From positions 67,122,590 to 67,186,589 of the forward strand of contig CM036759.1 in the NCBI GenBank assembly GCA_020796225.1: a DNA stretch of 64,000 nt. The letters run 5' to 3'. Source of the stretch: Arion vulgaris. Taxonomy: Eukaryota; Mollusca; Gastropoda; Stylommatophora; Arionidae. Every line of letters starts with the position of its first letter. Within the stretch, counting starts at the first letter, position 1. The notes beneath the pieces are model-generated. The model worked only from the letters and a program-made list of their open reading frames with translations, was not told where the DNA came from and made no database searches. Shown here in pieces: positions 23,114-37,033 of this stretch. Both the position numbers and the translations under genes were made by a program.

Positions 23114-26100
23114 GAAGAAGAAGAAGAAGAAGAAGAGAAGAAGAAGAAGAAGAAGAAGAAGAAGAAGAAGAAGAAGAAGAAGAAGAAGAAGAAGAAGAAG
23201 AAGAAGAAGAAGGAAGAGAAGAAGAAGAAGAAGAAGAAGAAGAAGAAGAAGAAGAAGAAGAAGAAGAAGAAGAAGAAGAAGAAGAAAAGAAGAAGAAGAA
23301 GAAGAAGAAGAAGAAGAAGAAAGAAGAAGAAGAAGAAGAAGAAGAAGAAGATAGAAGAAGAAGAAGAAGAAGAAGAAGAAGAAGAAGAAGAAGAAGAAGA
23401 AGAAGAAGAAGAAGAAGAAGAAGAAGAAGAAGAAGAAAGAAGAAGAAGAAGAAGAAGAAGAAAAAGAAGACTACCAATGACATTACAGAAACGAATGTTC
23501 CAGTGTTTTATTGGAGCCAAATACTTATATATGGCAGCGTATCATGGACAATGAACAATCTAACAATAAGATGCCACAGAGATGTGGTAATACAGAAGAG
23601 GAATGTTGATAATTCCATAGCGAAACACGTACAAACAAAATACTATAGTTTGACAAAATACAGAAACAGTAATGACAATTCCATGGACAGCGAAGAAAAC
23701 AAATGTAGATGTTTTAAATCAGGCCTGCACACAAAGAAACCTTATCAAAAGTATCAGAATCAGACAATCAAGGTTCTTCGGGCATATATGTGAAGAGGAG
23801 GCTTAGAATATTTGGAGACAACAGGTAAAATTCAGGGAGGGAGAGATCGTGGAAGACAGGGGGAGAAGATTTTAGATGGTCTGACAACGTGGTTCGACAA
23901 AAGATCATGTCAGAACCGATTAACTGCACCAAGGAAGTAGTGTTGTGTAGAGACATAGTCGTCTACGCCGGCAGGTATGGCCCTTTGATTGATAGATTGT
24001 GTAGCCATTTCTGTTAAGACTGATATACCCCGTCTTCTGGTGAATCCTCTCTCTCACTCTCTCCGATCACCGCCCAGACCGATGTACCAGACCTCCCCAT
24101 AAATTCTATTCATGTGGAAATCTGATTCATGCAGCCTTAGCATTGGTGTGTTTTACGTCACATCTTCAGCATCATTTGGAACTATTGTGCTTATCCTTCG
24201 GCGATGTGTCCGATTGCAGCCAGCGTTTACTCAGTTCGCTCTCCATTCTGTAGCCATCTAGTGTTTTTTATAGTGTGGGGTAGCTAGCCCCACGTCCAGC
24301 CTCCTTATTCTCCTCTTACGACATGCATGACAGTTAACAGTGTTTCTGTTCTTTACACCCCAGTTTGCGCCCCGGTAAACAGTCGGACATCTGGTGATCT
24401 AAACAAGGATTAACTTCATTGTACCAAGTTTCCACATATAGCATGCCGTCTGTCGAGATCATTGTACCAGGTTTTCACATATAGCATGCCGTCTGTCGAG
24501 ATCATTGTACTAGGTTTCTACATATAGCATGCCGTCTGTCGAGATCATTGTACTAGGTTTCTACATATAGCATGCCGTCTGTCGAGATCATTGTACCAGG
24601 TTTCCACATATAGCATGCCGTCTGTCGAGATCATTGTGCCAGGTTTCCACATATAGCATGCCGTCTGTCCAGATCATTGTACTAGGTTTCCACATATAGC
24701 ATGCCGTCTGCCCAGATCATTGTACCAGGTTTTCACATATAGCATGCCGTCTGTCCAGATCATTGTACTAGGTTTCCACATATAGCATGCCGTCTGCCCA
24801 GATCATTGTACCAGGTTTCCACATATAGCATGCCGTCTGTCCAGATCATTGTACCAGGTTTTCACATATAGCATGCCGTCTGTCGAGATCATTGTACCAG
24901 GTTTTCACATATAGCATGCCGTCTGTCCAGATCATTGTACTAGGTTTCCACATATAGCATGCCGTCTGCCCAGATCATTGTACCAAGTTTCCACATATAG
25001 CATGCCGTCTGTCCAGATCATTGTACTAGGTTTCCACATATAGCATGCCGTCTGCCCAGATCATTGTACCAAGTTTCCACATATAGCATGCCGTCTGTCC
25101 AGATCATTGTACTAGGTTTCCACATATAGCATGCCGTCTGTCCAGATCATTGTACCAGGTTTTCACATATAGCATGCCGTCTGTCCAGAGCATTGTACCA
25201 GGTTTCCACATATAGCATGCCGTCTGTCCAGATCATTGTACTAGGTTTCCACATATAGCATGCCGTCTGCTGCGAGCGTTGCACAAAGCATGAACTCCGT
25301 AACTCCGGCAATAATCCTAGGATCTCATGTAACAATTGCTCAGTGTCTCGGTCAGACTCGAACCCACAACCATCAGTTCGCCAGGCAAACGACTTAACCA
25401 CTTTGCCACAGGGACTCCAAAACACAGGTGAAAAATAACATATGACAAATAACATAGAAGCGACATAACACATGGGACACATAACACATAACACAGGGGA
25501 CACATACCACAGGGGACACATAACACATAACACAGGGGACACATAACACAGGTGACACATAACACAGGGGACACATAACACAGGGGACACATACCACAGG
25601 GGACACATAACACATAACACAGGGGACACATAACACATGGGACACATAACACATAACACAGGGGACACATAACACAGGTACGAAAAGACACAGGTGAAAG
25701 ATAACGAAAAAGAGAAATAACACAGGTGAGAAAAAACACATATGAAAAATAGCAAATGTGACAAATAACACAAGTGAGAAACAACACAGGTGAGAAACAA
25801 CACAGGTGAGAAACAACATAGGTGAGAAATAACACAGGTGAGAAACAACACAGGTGAGAAATAACATAGGTGAGAAATAACACAGGTGAAAAACAACACA
25901 GGTGAGAAACAACATAGGTGAGAAATAACACAGGTGAGAAATAACATAGGTGAGAAATAACACAGGTGAGAAACAACACAGGTGAGAAACAACACAGGTG
26001 AGAAACAACACAGGTGAGAAATAACACAGGTGAGAAATAATACAGATGAGAAATAATCCAGGTGTAACTAACTAACGATCTCTTACACTACTCTCAGGTA

Positions 26101-29100
26101 GATCTAGCTGCAATAAATGGGGCTATAGGCATCATTATCTACTCTGATCCCGCGGACTTTACTGGGAACTTTATGGGTGATTCCAGGGTCTATCCAGAGA
26201 CCTGGTGGATGCCTCCATCCGGAGCTCAAAGAGGAACTATATATATTCCTAACGGAGATCCACTTAGTCCTGGGTATCCAGCTAACGGTGAGTTTGATCA
26301 AATTCTATGTAGAGTTGAGGTAAGGTGTCCGTCTCACTCTTCAAAGGTACTCGGCACCCTCCCAGAGTGGAGAGGATCGAGATATTTTTCTAGAGATCCC
26401 TGATCTCATTGTAGATGAAATCAAGTTCCTAGTCTTATCGGGAAGGGACGATACAATGTTAGTCTTGTGTTTAAGTTATGCGATTTAAAAAACCTATGGC
26501 AGCGAAAATATATATACAAAATGGGGTCAAAAAGGCTCATGAGGTCATAGTGGTAACATGAGCCAGGGTTAGCGAGGGGGCGCGCTAACCAAGACCCTGA
26601 CCCTAACCTCCACGCGGTGACCCTGGAAACAGACTATGGTTCTGGTCTGGCTAAGAGGGCAGGGATCGGGGAGAGAAAACTACTGGTAGGGGTAGCAGTG
26701 CAAGTACGGAAACACGATAAAGATACATACAAAGAAAATGCACAAATCTCCTGACCGATGTCCAACAAGATATTGCCCAAGTCCCTGAACGCAAAGAAAC
26801 AGCAACGAAACGTCTCAGACATGGATGAGAGGTGCATCCAGTGACCAAACGTATGCCCACGTAGGGGGAAGCTCGAAGCCCTGAGGAGGGGGCAAACATT
26901 GCCAGCCCGTCGGCAGAATAAATAAGACAGGACCGTAACGAATAAAAGTCTACCCTCGTGTTGGTGCGGAGAAGATTGCAGCTGACCCCGCATTGGTAGC
27001 CAGTGCAGATACATGTACTGGGCAAGGTTTGCCGAGCGCAAAAGAACAAGTTGCGTTTAGTGCATAACGAAACTACCCGCCCTGGGAAAACCGTGCAAGG
27101 TACTGTGCAATTAAAATTAACATCCCCGGAAGAACTGAGGTTGGTGATGCCTAACGGAACTGCCAGCCTTGGGGCAACCGGGCAAGGTTCGATTGCAGTC
27201 GTAACTAACATCCCCGGAATAACTGGGGCGGGTGATGGCGGCGAGCGCAAAATCCTCAGTTACGCTGATAGTGCCGACTGAAACGACCCTCTACATTGTT
27301 TGTACTCGGCCCCATGCCAGTGCTCGAGGTTAATTGCAAATTGCCACGTACCGATACGCGTCTAGAAAAGGCTGAGAATGTTCCTTCCCGGATCAAGCTC
27401 AAAAATGTACGTAAAGCAAGGCCGACAATGTACGGATCAAACAGGAAGTTCGGGTCTGAACATTGGCGAAGGCCGATACTTTACAAGGTGTCTTATACGA
27501 GTAAGACGCCGTCCGAGGATAAGCTTACAAGCCCCGAGAAATATTTCTCAGTCAGAACAGGCATAAACAGCGTAACTCACTGTCCCGGCGTAGATCACAA
27601 AGCCCAAAAATACGGCAAAGCTGATCGTACCCTAGGGAAAGCTCACCCTAGTAAATCAAAAGCCGGCTGAAAACGAACACCCCACCGAAGGATAAGCAAC
27701 TGAGCTCAAATAGGTGCTGAAGGCTGGTGCACGTACATTACGTTCGGATGTCTGGCTGTTTATATATCACAATGAGAATGATTAAAACAGGCCTAGAACG
27801 ATCGAAGAAGAAGAATATATACAAAATAGGCTGCAAAACCGCTGCCCGTGCAAAAATCAAACTATAAACTGAAACTGAACATACAATTTCTCCAAAAATG
27901 TTCCTCTTCTAAATTGCACGGATGATCCTCGCCGATGCTACGGAGTTTGTGCTAGTCAAACTAGAAGATAAAATCCTTCCAAATACATCTACTTTCTCCT
28001 ATCTTGGAAGGGCTATCAGCAGCGAAGGAGGCGCTTGATATGACATTAAAAACAGAGTAAGGCACGAAACTCATTCATGAGTCATCAGACAGTCTGGAAG
28101 TTTGCCCAATACAGTATCAGAACCAAGATTAATATATCTACACCAGCTGTGTGCCTCCAGCTGTGTGCCTCCAGCTGTGTGCCTCCAGCTGTGTGCCTCC
28201 AGCTGTGTGCTAATAACTTTACTATACGGATCATAATGTTGGAGAAGAACAAAACAAGATACGAGGGAAGTCAATAAGTAAGCCACAAAGTTATGAGATG
28301 GTGGTAAATATAGTTGGTGTTTTCTAAAAGTATCATTAGGTGACAGCAACATCCAACTTTATATTCCCGTTCGCCAGGTGGCGCTATGTATCTCATGCGC
28401 ATGCCAGCATAAACAAAATGGCGACTGTACTTACGGAGAGTACAACCAAAGAGCAACGTGCTGTTGTGCGTTTATTGTGTGCAAAAGGACTGCTTGCAAA
28501 GGACATTCATAAAGAAATACTTCCTGTTTATGCTGACAAATGTTTGTCCCGTAAAACGTGCATAGTTGGTAGACAAATTTTCTCAAGGACGCTCTAAAAT
28601 TGTTGATGAAATCCGATCTGGTCGTCCTGTTGAGATTGCAACAGAAGCATCAGTGCAGCTGGTGGAGGAGATGATTAGAGGTGACAGACGAGTAACGATA
28701 GACTCTGTAGCATCTGCAATAGGGTGCTCACATGGTTCAGCATACAGCATAATGCATGATCGATTGAAATTTAAGAAAGTGTGCTCAAGGTGGGTACCCA
28801 GACAATTGAAAGAGGAACACAAAATGAACCGATTTGGCCTGTCCTTGCATCATCTCTGTCGATACGAAGATGAAGGAGAAGAGATGCTGAACAGGATTGT
28901 TACTGGAACGAATCATGGGTGCATCACTACCAGTCCGAATCAAAGAGTGCTTCAATGCAGTGAAAACATCCTTCTTCGCCTTGTGTCCAAAAATTCAAGG
29001 TTACGCAATCAGCAGGGAAGGTTATGCTGACGGTGTTCTGGGATTGTCAGGAGTGCTTTTAACCAATTTCATGAAGAAAGGTGACAATATGAATTCCGAA

Positions 29101-32100
29101 TCATACTGTGAAGTTCTATCGATGCTTCATGGTGCAATTCGAAAAAAACGTCAGGGTTGCTCACTAGAGGAGTGTTGCTTCTTCATGGCAATGCCAGACC
29201 ACATACGGCTCGATTAACTCAGGAGAAAATTAACCAACTAAGGTGGGAAGTTCTGGAACATCCACCTTACAGTCCTGACTTAGACCCTAGCGATTTCCAC
29301 CTCTTTGGTCCACTGAAAACCCACCTTGGCAGGAGACATTTCGTGAATGACGCCGAAGTTGAATGTGAAGTGAAAACGTGGTTTAGAAAACAGAGCCCGC
29401 AGTTCTATGCAGCCGGTTTGGGAGGATTGATAAAACGATGGGATAAGTGCATCAATGTTGGTGGAAATTATGTTGAGAAATAAAGGAACAATGTATGTAT
29501 AAAAATAAACTGGTTTCGAGTTGTTATCATGTTTAGTTATTTTCTACAGCCATTTGTGGCTTACTTATTGACTCGCAGTCGTATATAGAAAACTCTCCAC
29601 CTTTCATACAGCTTGTCTGCGAACAAATATTACGTGTATTCTAAACAAATACTATCTCTAACCAAGAACTGCTTGTACAGTGTCAACAAGAACTGGTTAC
29701 ACAATGTCAACAAGAGAATATGAGCATCATTATACAAATACTATCTCTAACCAAGAACTACTTACACAGTGTCAACAAGAACTGCTTACACAGTGTCAAC
29801 AAGAGAATATGAACATCATCATACAAATACTATCTCTAACCAAGAACTGCTTACACAGTGTCAACAAGAGAATATGAGCACCATCATACAAATACTATCT
29901 CTAACCAAGAACTGCTTACACAGTGTCAACAAGAGAATATTAACATCATCATACAAATACTATCTCTAGCCAAGAACTGCTTACACAGTGTCAACAAGAG
30001 AATATTAACATCATCATACAAATACTATCTCTAACCAAGAACTGCTTACACAGTGTCAACAAGAGAATATGAACATCATCATACAAATACTATCTCTAAC
30101 CAAGAACTGCTTACACAGTGTCAACAAGAGAATATGAACATCATCATACAAATACTATCTCTAACCAAGAACTGGTTACACAGTGTCAACAAGAACTGCT
30201 TACACAGTGTCAACAAAAGAATATGAACATCATCATACAAATACTATCTCTAACCACGAACTGGTTACACAGTGTCAACAAGAGAATATTAACATCATCA
30301 TACAAATACTATCTCTAACCAAGAACTGGTTACACAGTGTCAACAAGAGAATATTAACATCATCATACAAATATTATCTCTAACCAAGAACTGCTTATAC
30401 AGTGTCAACAAGAGAATATGAACATCATCATACAAATACTATCTCTAACCAAGAACTGCTTACACAGTGTCAACAAGAGAATATGAACATCATCATACAA
30501 ATACTATCTCTAACCAAGAACTGGTTACACAGTGTCAACAAGAACTGCTTACACAGTGTCAACAAGAGAATATGAGCAACATCATACAAATACTATCTCT
30601 AACCAAGAACTGCTTGTACAGTGTCAACAAGAACTGGTTACACAATGTCAACAAGAGAATATGAGCATCATTATAACAAATACTATCTCTAACCAAGAAC
30701 TGGTTACACAGTGTCAACAAGAGAATATGAGCATCATTATACAAATACTATCTCTAACCAAGAACTGCTTACACAGTGTCAACAAGAACTGGTTACACAA
30801 TGTCAACAAGAGAATATGAGCATCATTATACAAATACTATCTCTAACCAAGAACTGCTTACACAGTGTCAACAAGAACTGGTTACACAATGTCAACAAGA
30901 GAATATGAGCATCATTATACAAATACTATCTCTAACCAAGAACTGCTTACACAGTGTCAACAAGAACTGCTTACACAGTGTCAACAAGAGAATATGAACA
31001 TCATCATGCAAATAATATCTCTAACCAAGAACTGGTTACACAATGTCAACAAGAGAATATGAGCAACACTATCTCTAACCAAGAACTGGTTACACAGTGT
31101 CAACAAGAACTGGTTACACAGTGTCAACAAGAACTGGTTACACAATGTCAACAAGAGAATGTGAGCATCATCATGCAAATAATATCACTAACCCAGAACT
31201 GCTTACACAGTGTCAACAATTACTGCTTACACAGTGTCAACAAGAACTGGTTACTTAGTGTCAACAAGAGAATATGAGTACCATCATCTAACCAAGAACT
31301 GGTTACTTAGTGTCAACAAGAGAATATGAACATCATTATCTAAAAGAGACGATGGAAATGGATCGGACATGTGATACGCATGGAGACTAACTCTTTCCAG
31401 AAAACTGCACCATGATTGTCATCAGATGGTAACCGAAAACTGCACCATGATTGTCACCAGATGGTAACCGAAAACTGCACCATGATTGTCACCAGATGGT
31501 AACCGAAAACTGCACCATGATTGTCACCAGATGGTAACCGAAAACCGCACCATGATTGTCACCAGATGGTAACCGAAAACTGCACCATGATTGTCACCAG
31601 ATGGTAACCGAAAACTGCACCATGATTGTCACCAGCTGGTAACCGAAAACTGCACCATGATTGTCACCAGCTGGTAACCGAAAACTGCACCATGATTGTC
31701 ACCAGCTGGTAACCGAAAACTGCACCATGATTGTCATCAGATGGTAACCGAAAACTGCACCATGATTGTCACCAGATGGTAACCGAAAACTGCACCATGA
31801 TTGTCACCAGATGGTAACCGAAAACTGCACCATGATTGTCACCAGATGGTAACCGAAAACTGCACCATGATTGTCACCAGATGGTAACCGAAAACTGCAC
31901 CATGATTGTCACCAGATGGTAACCGAAAACTGCACCATGATTGTCACCAGATGGTAACCGAAAACTGCACCATGATTGTCATCAGATGGTAACCGAAAAC
32001 TGCACCATGATTGTCACCAGATGGTAACAAAACCCGTTGTCCAGTGGTAGAAACTGCACCATGATTGTCACCAGATGGTAACCGAAAACGTGGAAGATTC

Positions 32101-35100
32101 AAAACGACCTGGAGGGAAGCGTAGAACAAAAACTGAAAGACAAGAATCATAGTTGGAACACAATACAGAGGATAGCCAAGAATAGAGAAGAATGGTGGTC
32201 ATTTTGTTGCTGTCCTAAATGATAGAAGGCAGAGAGAGAGAGAGAGAGAGAGAAAGAGTGAGAGAGTGAGCGTCCTTTGTTATGTTTGTACACAATTTCA
32301 ATTAATGTTTTAACTAGATATGTACATATTCTCCTGTCTGCTGTAACTAAGTGTGTACATAATTTAACTTTGTCAAAGTTATGGTGGCCGCACACCTTGA
32401 GCAGAGACTACTTGCCATTTTGTTCGATCGACTGGTACTGTCAGTGGTAGATTACGGACTCGGAATTCTTACGATATCAAGATCACAATGTGAACGACTC
32501 GAACGGGTTCAGAATGAAAGTATGCGTATAGTCCTGGGCTGCACTAGAGATACCCCCATTGTGAAGATGAGATGTATGTTGGCCTTCTGTCACTACGCTC
32601 CCGTCATGCAATCGCCCAAACCAAGGCATATATGCGGTTACTGCGGATAAGAGACATCCACTACACAAGAACACTAATGATGTTAAGGGTACGAGAATCA
32701 AGCGTGGCATGTCGTGGATGGCCCATGCTGAGAGAACAATTGGCCAGGTGACTATGGTTGCGACTCTACCAAAAGGGGAAGAATGGATCCCAACAGATGG
32801 TAGCATGACCAACTATTTCAACGCTATCATTAATCTTGGAAGAGAATGTAGAGATTGGGCAACATGAAGGCTGATCTCACAGTTAAGCAGCTGATAGAAG
32901 ATAATGCAAGGGATGATGATGTTGTTGTATATACTGATGGGTCGGTTCAACGTGGTGAGAAGTCCGGCTGGGGTTTCTTGGCTAATGTGCATGTTAGGTT
33001 GTTGCAGAGCAAGTGGGGCATACAGGACAACTACTTCTAGTATGAGGATGGAGGTTGAGGCCGTTACTGCTGCCCTCCATTGGATTTCTGGGACTTCATT
33101 TACTGGGGCAGTTGTTGAGTCTGACTCTTAGTCGATGCTTCACAAGATCAAGAAGGGCAGGTTTCGGTATGAGTGGATGTCGTCTTTAGTAGTTTCTAAC
33201 CTCCAGTGGCTTACCTGGATATACTGTCCTGGGCATGCGGATGTTTACGGTAATGAGAGAGCGGACAGGCTTGCATCAACAGCATCGATTGTTGGGAGTT
33301 GAAGATGGATAAGGGGATATTCTTCGGTCTCTTCGCGACTGTCTGTTGGATGAGGACACTAAAATCGATGTTGAATCGATCAACCGTTTTTGTTCAGTTT
33401 GAAGTTACCGTTGTCTCAATCGAACTGGATGCCTGAAGGCAGAGTGAGAGGATGTTTAATCAGCGAGCCACAGGAACCATCAGTATGCATACTCTTCGAT
33501 ATCTGTTGTGGGAGACTGAACACTATGGGTCTGCCGAGTGCAATGACGTCAGTTTAGTAACCAATAACCAATAACCAATAATTTAACTTTGGCTGCGTTA
33601 AACGTTACATAATATTCTTACAACCTCCGTTAAATGTGTACATAATCGAATTACAACTTCCGTTAAATGTACATAATCAAATTACAACCTCCGTTAAATG
33701 TATACTAATCAAATTACAACTCGTTAAATGTGTACATACTCTTTCTTTGTGAGTTCAGTGAAATATGTACACACTGTCGCACTACCGAAGAGTGTACATA
33801 CTATCTTGACGACTTTAGTTAGATGTGTACATAATCTGAGCCTTGGCTGTAACTACCTGTCATCCCATCATCAGATTACGGCTATCGTTTTACTGAAGAG
33901 AGTGCGGACCCATTACCCAAGATTCCTTGCCACCCCATCGGCTACGGAGCAGCTTTGAACATACTCAAGTAAGTTGCATTTTTACTTGTTGTAAACTTTG
34001 TTAAACTGTTCTATGCTGATTGATTGATTGAGTGATTGATTGATTGATAGCAACATCATCATTGCACTTCGGTGAGTAACCACATGTGCTTCAATCTCTT
34101 TCTTACACAGGAAGATCTCAGCAGCAGCGCATGAGCTCCGTAGCACCGGCGAGGGTCCCAGATGTAATTTTGAAGACGACAAAAATATTTATGTAGAATA
34201 AAAAAATATTTTCTAATGAATTTTGCCCTGGCAGCGGCTTTCCAGCCTGCTCTTCGTGATTTTGAACTGCCAAGGGTTCTTTTACGTGCTCAAATTGAAC
34301 ATGGGACCTGCGTTTTATCGTCCGTATCCACAGGACTAGGAACTCGACCTCACCTACACTGAGATTCCTGATCTTGTTATCGACTATGTGAATGGACATC
34401 CCTCCGATGGACAGCTGATAGCAAAATAATGCATGGACGTCACAAGGAAACACGGAAAAGAACTATGGAGAGTTGAATGATTGAGACCTGGCGTAGGAAA
34501 CAAATGGTAGAAACACGATAAGAACAAGGAGTTTTTTGGTAAGAACCTCATGGGGAAGCAGCGGAAGCCAATGAATATATGATCAATAAATAAACAGTGT
34601 ACAAGTATTAGGAGCTTACGACAAAACAAATCACCAAACACAGGATTCCAACCACTTACTCTTATATCTTACGGCGCCCATTGTCTAGTCTAGCAGTAGG
34701 AGCGTTCTTAGGCGCCATTGTCTAGTCTAGCAATATGAGCGTTCTTACGGCGCCCATTGTCTAGTCTAGCAGTAGGAGCGTTCTTACGGCGCCCATTGTC
34801 TAGTCTAGCAGTAGGAGCGTTCTTACGGCCACCATTGTCTAGTCTAGCATTATGGAGCGTTCTTACGGCCACCATTGTCTAGTCTAGCATTATGAGCGTT
34901 CTTACGGCGCCCATTGTCTAGTCTAGCAGTAGGAGCGTTCTTACGGCCACCATTGTCTAGTCTAGCAGTAGGAGCGTTCTTACGGCCACCATTGTCTAGT
35001 CTAGCAGTAGGAGCGTTCTTCGAACACAACCAGCGAGCCATTAAAAAATGGCTTCACTGAGAGTGTCTTTCACAAACGCTTCGTTTTAGCTAGACACAGA

Positions 35101-36990
35101 ATAATCAGGTAAGGTTCGATCGAACACAAACACATGTGATAAAATTATTAGAAAGGAGATTGAAAGGTAACAATGAGATTCTATTGTGAAGAATATATGG
35201 GAAAAATCGTACTCGAAGAAGAGACAATTAGTAAATGAAAACCTTTTTATACCGTCTTGTATATTAGGGTAATACGGTGTTGTGCCTGTATTCATTGACC
35301 ATCGGTACACGATGGGTGGTGTGGACAACATCACGCCTGTCGCCTTGACTTCTATGTGCGGCATCACGCCGGTCGCCTTGACTTCCATGTACGGCATCAC
35401 GCCGGTCGCCTTGACTTCCATGTACGGCATCACGCCGGTCGCCTTGACTTCCATGTACGGCATCATGCCGGTCGCCTTGACTTCTATGTACGGCATCATG
35501 CCGGTCGCCTTGACTTCCATGTACGGCATCATGCCGGTCGCCTTGACTTCCATGTACGGCATCACGCCGGTCGCCTTGACTTCCCTGTACGTTTCTGGTA
35601 CCAGATTGAGGCTGGGCTGATCTGAAAGCCGTAACGGTCGGAAAATAATTACACGCCTGTTGTGGACTTGAACTCGACCTTGCCCTAGAAGCGAGTTTAC
35701 TAACAACTACGCTATTGAGGATCGAGCGAGCTTACTAACAACTACGCTATTGAGGATCGAGCGAGTTTACTAACAACTACGCTATTGAGGATCGAGCGAG
35801 CTTACTAACAACTACGCTATTGAGGATCGAGCGAGCTTACTAACAACTACGCTATTGAGGATCGAGCGAGTTTACTAACAACTACGCTATTGAGGATCGA
35901 GCGAGTTTACTAACAACTACGATATTGAGGATCGATAAGGACATATACCACTTTTCTTCATGTTTTTATTGTTTATTTAGGCATCTGGGTGGAACTGAAG
36001 TTCCAACTCCGTCAGATCTGAGTGGTGGTCTTAACATTACATACAGAACTGGGCCAGCATTTTTGGAAACTGGAATGTAAGTATATTTTTGAAATATTTA
36101 ATCTAGTTTTTTTCAAGCTATTATTATTTTAACTATTTATGAAAACTTAACTGGTCAGTGATTAGTGCGCTAGTATAATGTATGAGAGGTTTCGGTTCGA
36201 TTCCTCAGTGATTAGTGCGCTAGTATAATGTATGAGAGGTTTCTGTTCGATTCCTCAGTGATTAGTGCGCTAGTATAATGTATGAGAGGTTTCTGTTCGA
36301 TTCCTCAGTGATTAGTGCGCTAGTGTAATGTATGAGAGGTTTCTGTTCGATTCCTCAGTGATTAGTGCGCTAGTATAATGTATGAGAGGTTTCTGTTCGA
36401 TTCCTCAGTGATTAGTGCACTAGTGTAATGTATACAAGGTTTCTGTTCGATTCCTCAGGAGATTTTTTGAGTATAAGGTAGAATTTGGGGTCTCTGTCGC
36501 CAAGCGGTCAAGCGGTTTGCTAGTCCTGTTGGGTCTATGCCATTTTAAGAGACAAAAATGGTCCACTACTTTGGGGAGTCTATGTGGCATAGAGGATAAG
36601 TGCTCGCCTTTTGTTACAAAGGTACTCGGTTCGCTTAATCGTGAAGATATCGGGATATTTTCAGAGATCCTTGATCTCAGTGTAGGTGAGATCAAGTTCC
36701 TAGTCAGATCGAAGACGGACGATACAACTTACATCCCGTGTTCAAGTAGAGCACGCATAAGAACCCAACTCTAAATCTAGAAGAATAAGGCTGGAACGTC
36801 GCTGCCCATGTAAAATTCATTATTAAACTTTAACAAATAAAATTTCTATAAATATTTTTACCATCTAAATTAAATCGGGGACTATCTCCGGTGCTACGGA
36901 GTTCGTGCACTGCCACTGAGATCTTCCTTTGTAAGAAAGAGATGGAGCTCGCATGGTTGCTGACCGAAGTGCAATGATGATGGTTCTATA

Positions 36991-37033
<43 letters not shown>

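Larger units (their letters stand above)
29600..32235 (+). mobile_element. LINE-beta-type 3' end containing two satellites
   Basis: Between and beyond the two arrays the unexpanded LINE tail is readable: [14 protein letters not shown] (array unit), then [17 protein letters not shown] (31340-31390), then KTAP..SPDGNRK (second array unit), then [12 protein letters not shown] (32085-32125) and [15 protein letters not shown] (32158-32202). The same order in the LINE at 7320-7510 is ISNNQLLQDTRQEAM, KKRRLKWLGHVMRMRQ, ALTWTPEGKRKKGRPRTT. Hence both arrays are internal segments of one LINE copy. Confidence 0.85.
35060..35940 (-). mobile_element. SINE-F, minus strand, with two internal satellites
   Basis: Read on minus the head is ATCCTCAATAGCGTAGTTGT TAGTAAACTCGCTT (A-box-like) and GGTCGAGTTCAAGTCC (B-box-like), followed by TTTTCCGACCGTTACGGCTT and CTCAATCTGGTACCAGAAAC. 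The head A-box part is tandemly repeated at 35695-35935 and a body segment at 35330-35590. Downstream, 35060-35300 is the rest of the element or intron. Confidence 0.7.

Noticed and set aside
22656..23520. Poly-Leu/Ser/Phe proteins of 275 codons
   Set aside because: Translations of the (TTC/CTT)n tract.
24412..25268. CRISPR-like array (also considered at 13.8, 47.9 and 41.6 kb)
   Set aside because: Units are contiguous, with no unique spacers; animal context; units derive from SINE or LINE sequence.
26651..27281. ORFs of 92-199 codons in the GC-richer segment
   Set aside because: No recognisable domain, overlapping on opposite strands, and the segment ends in a retroposon tail; not bacterial contamination since it is continuous with SINE-A-like sequence.
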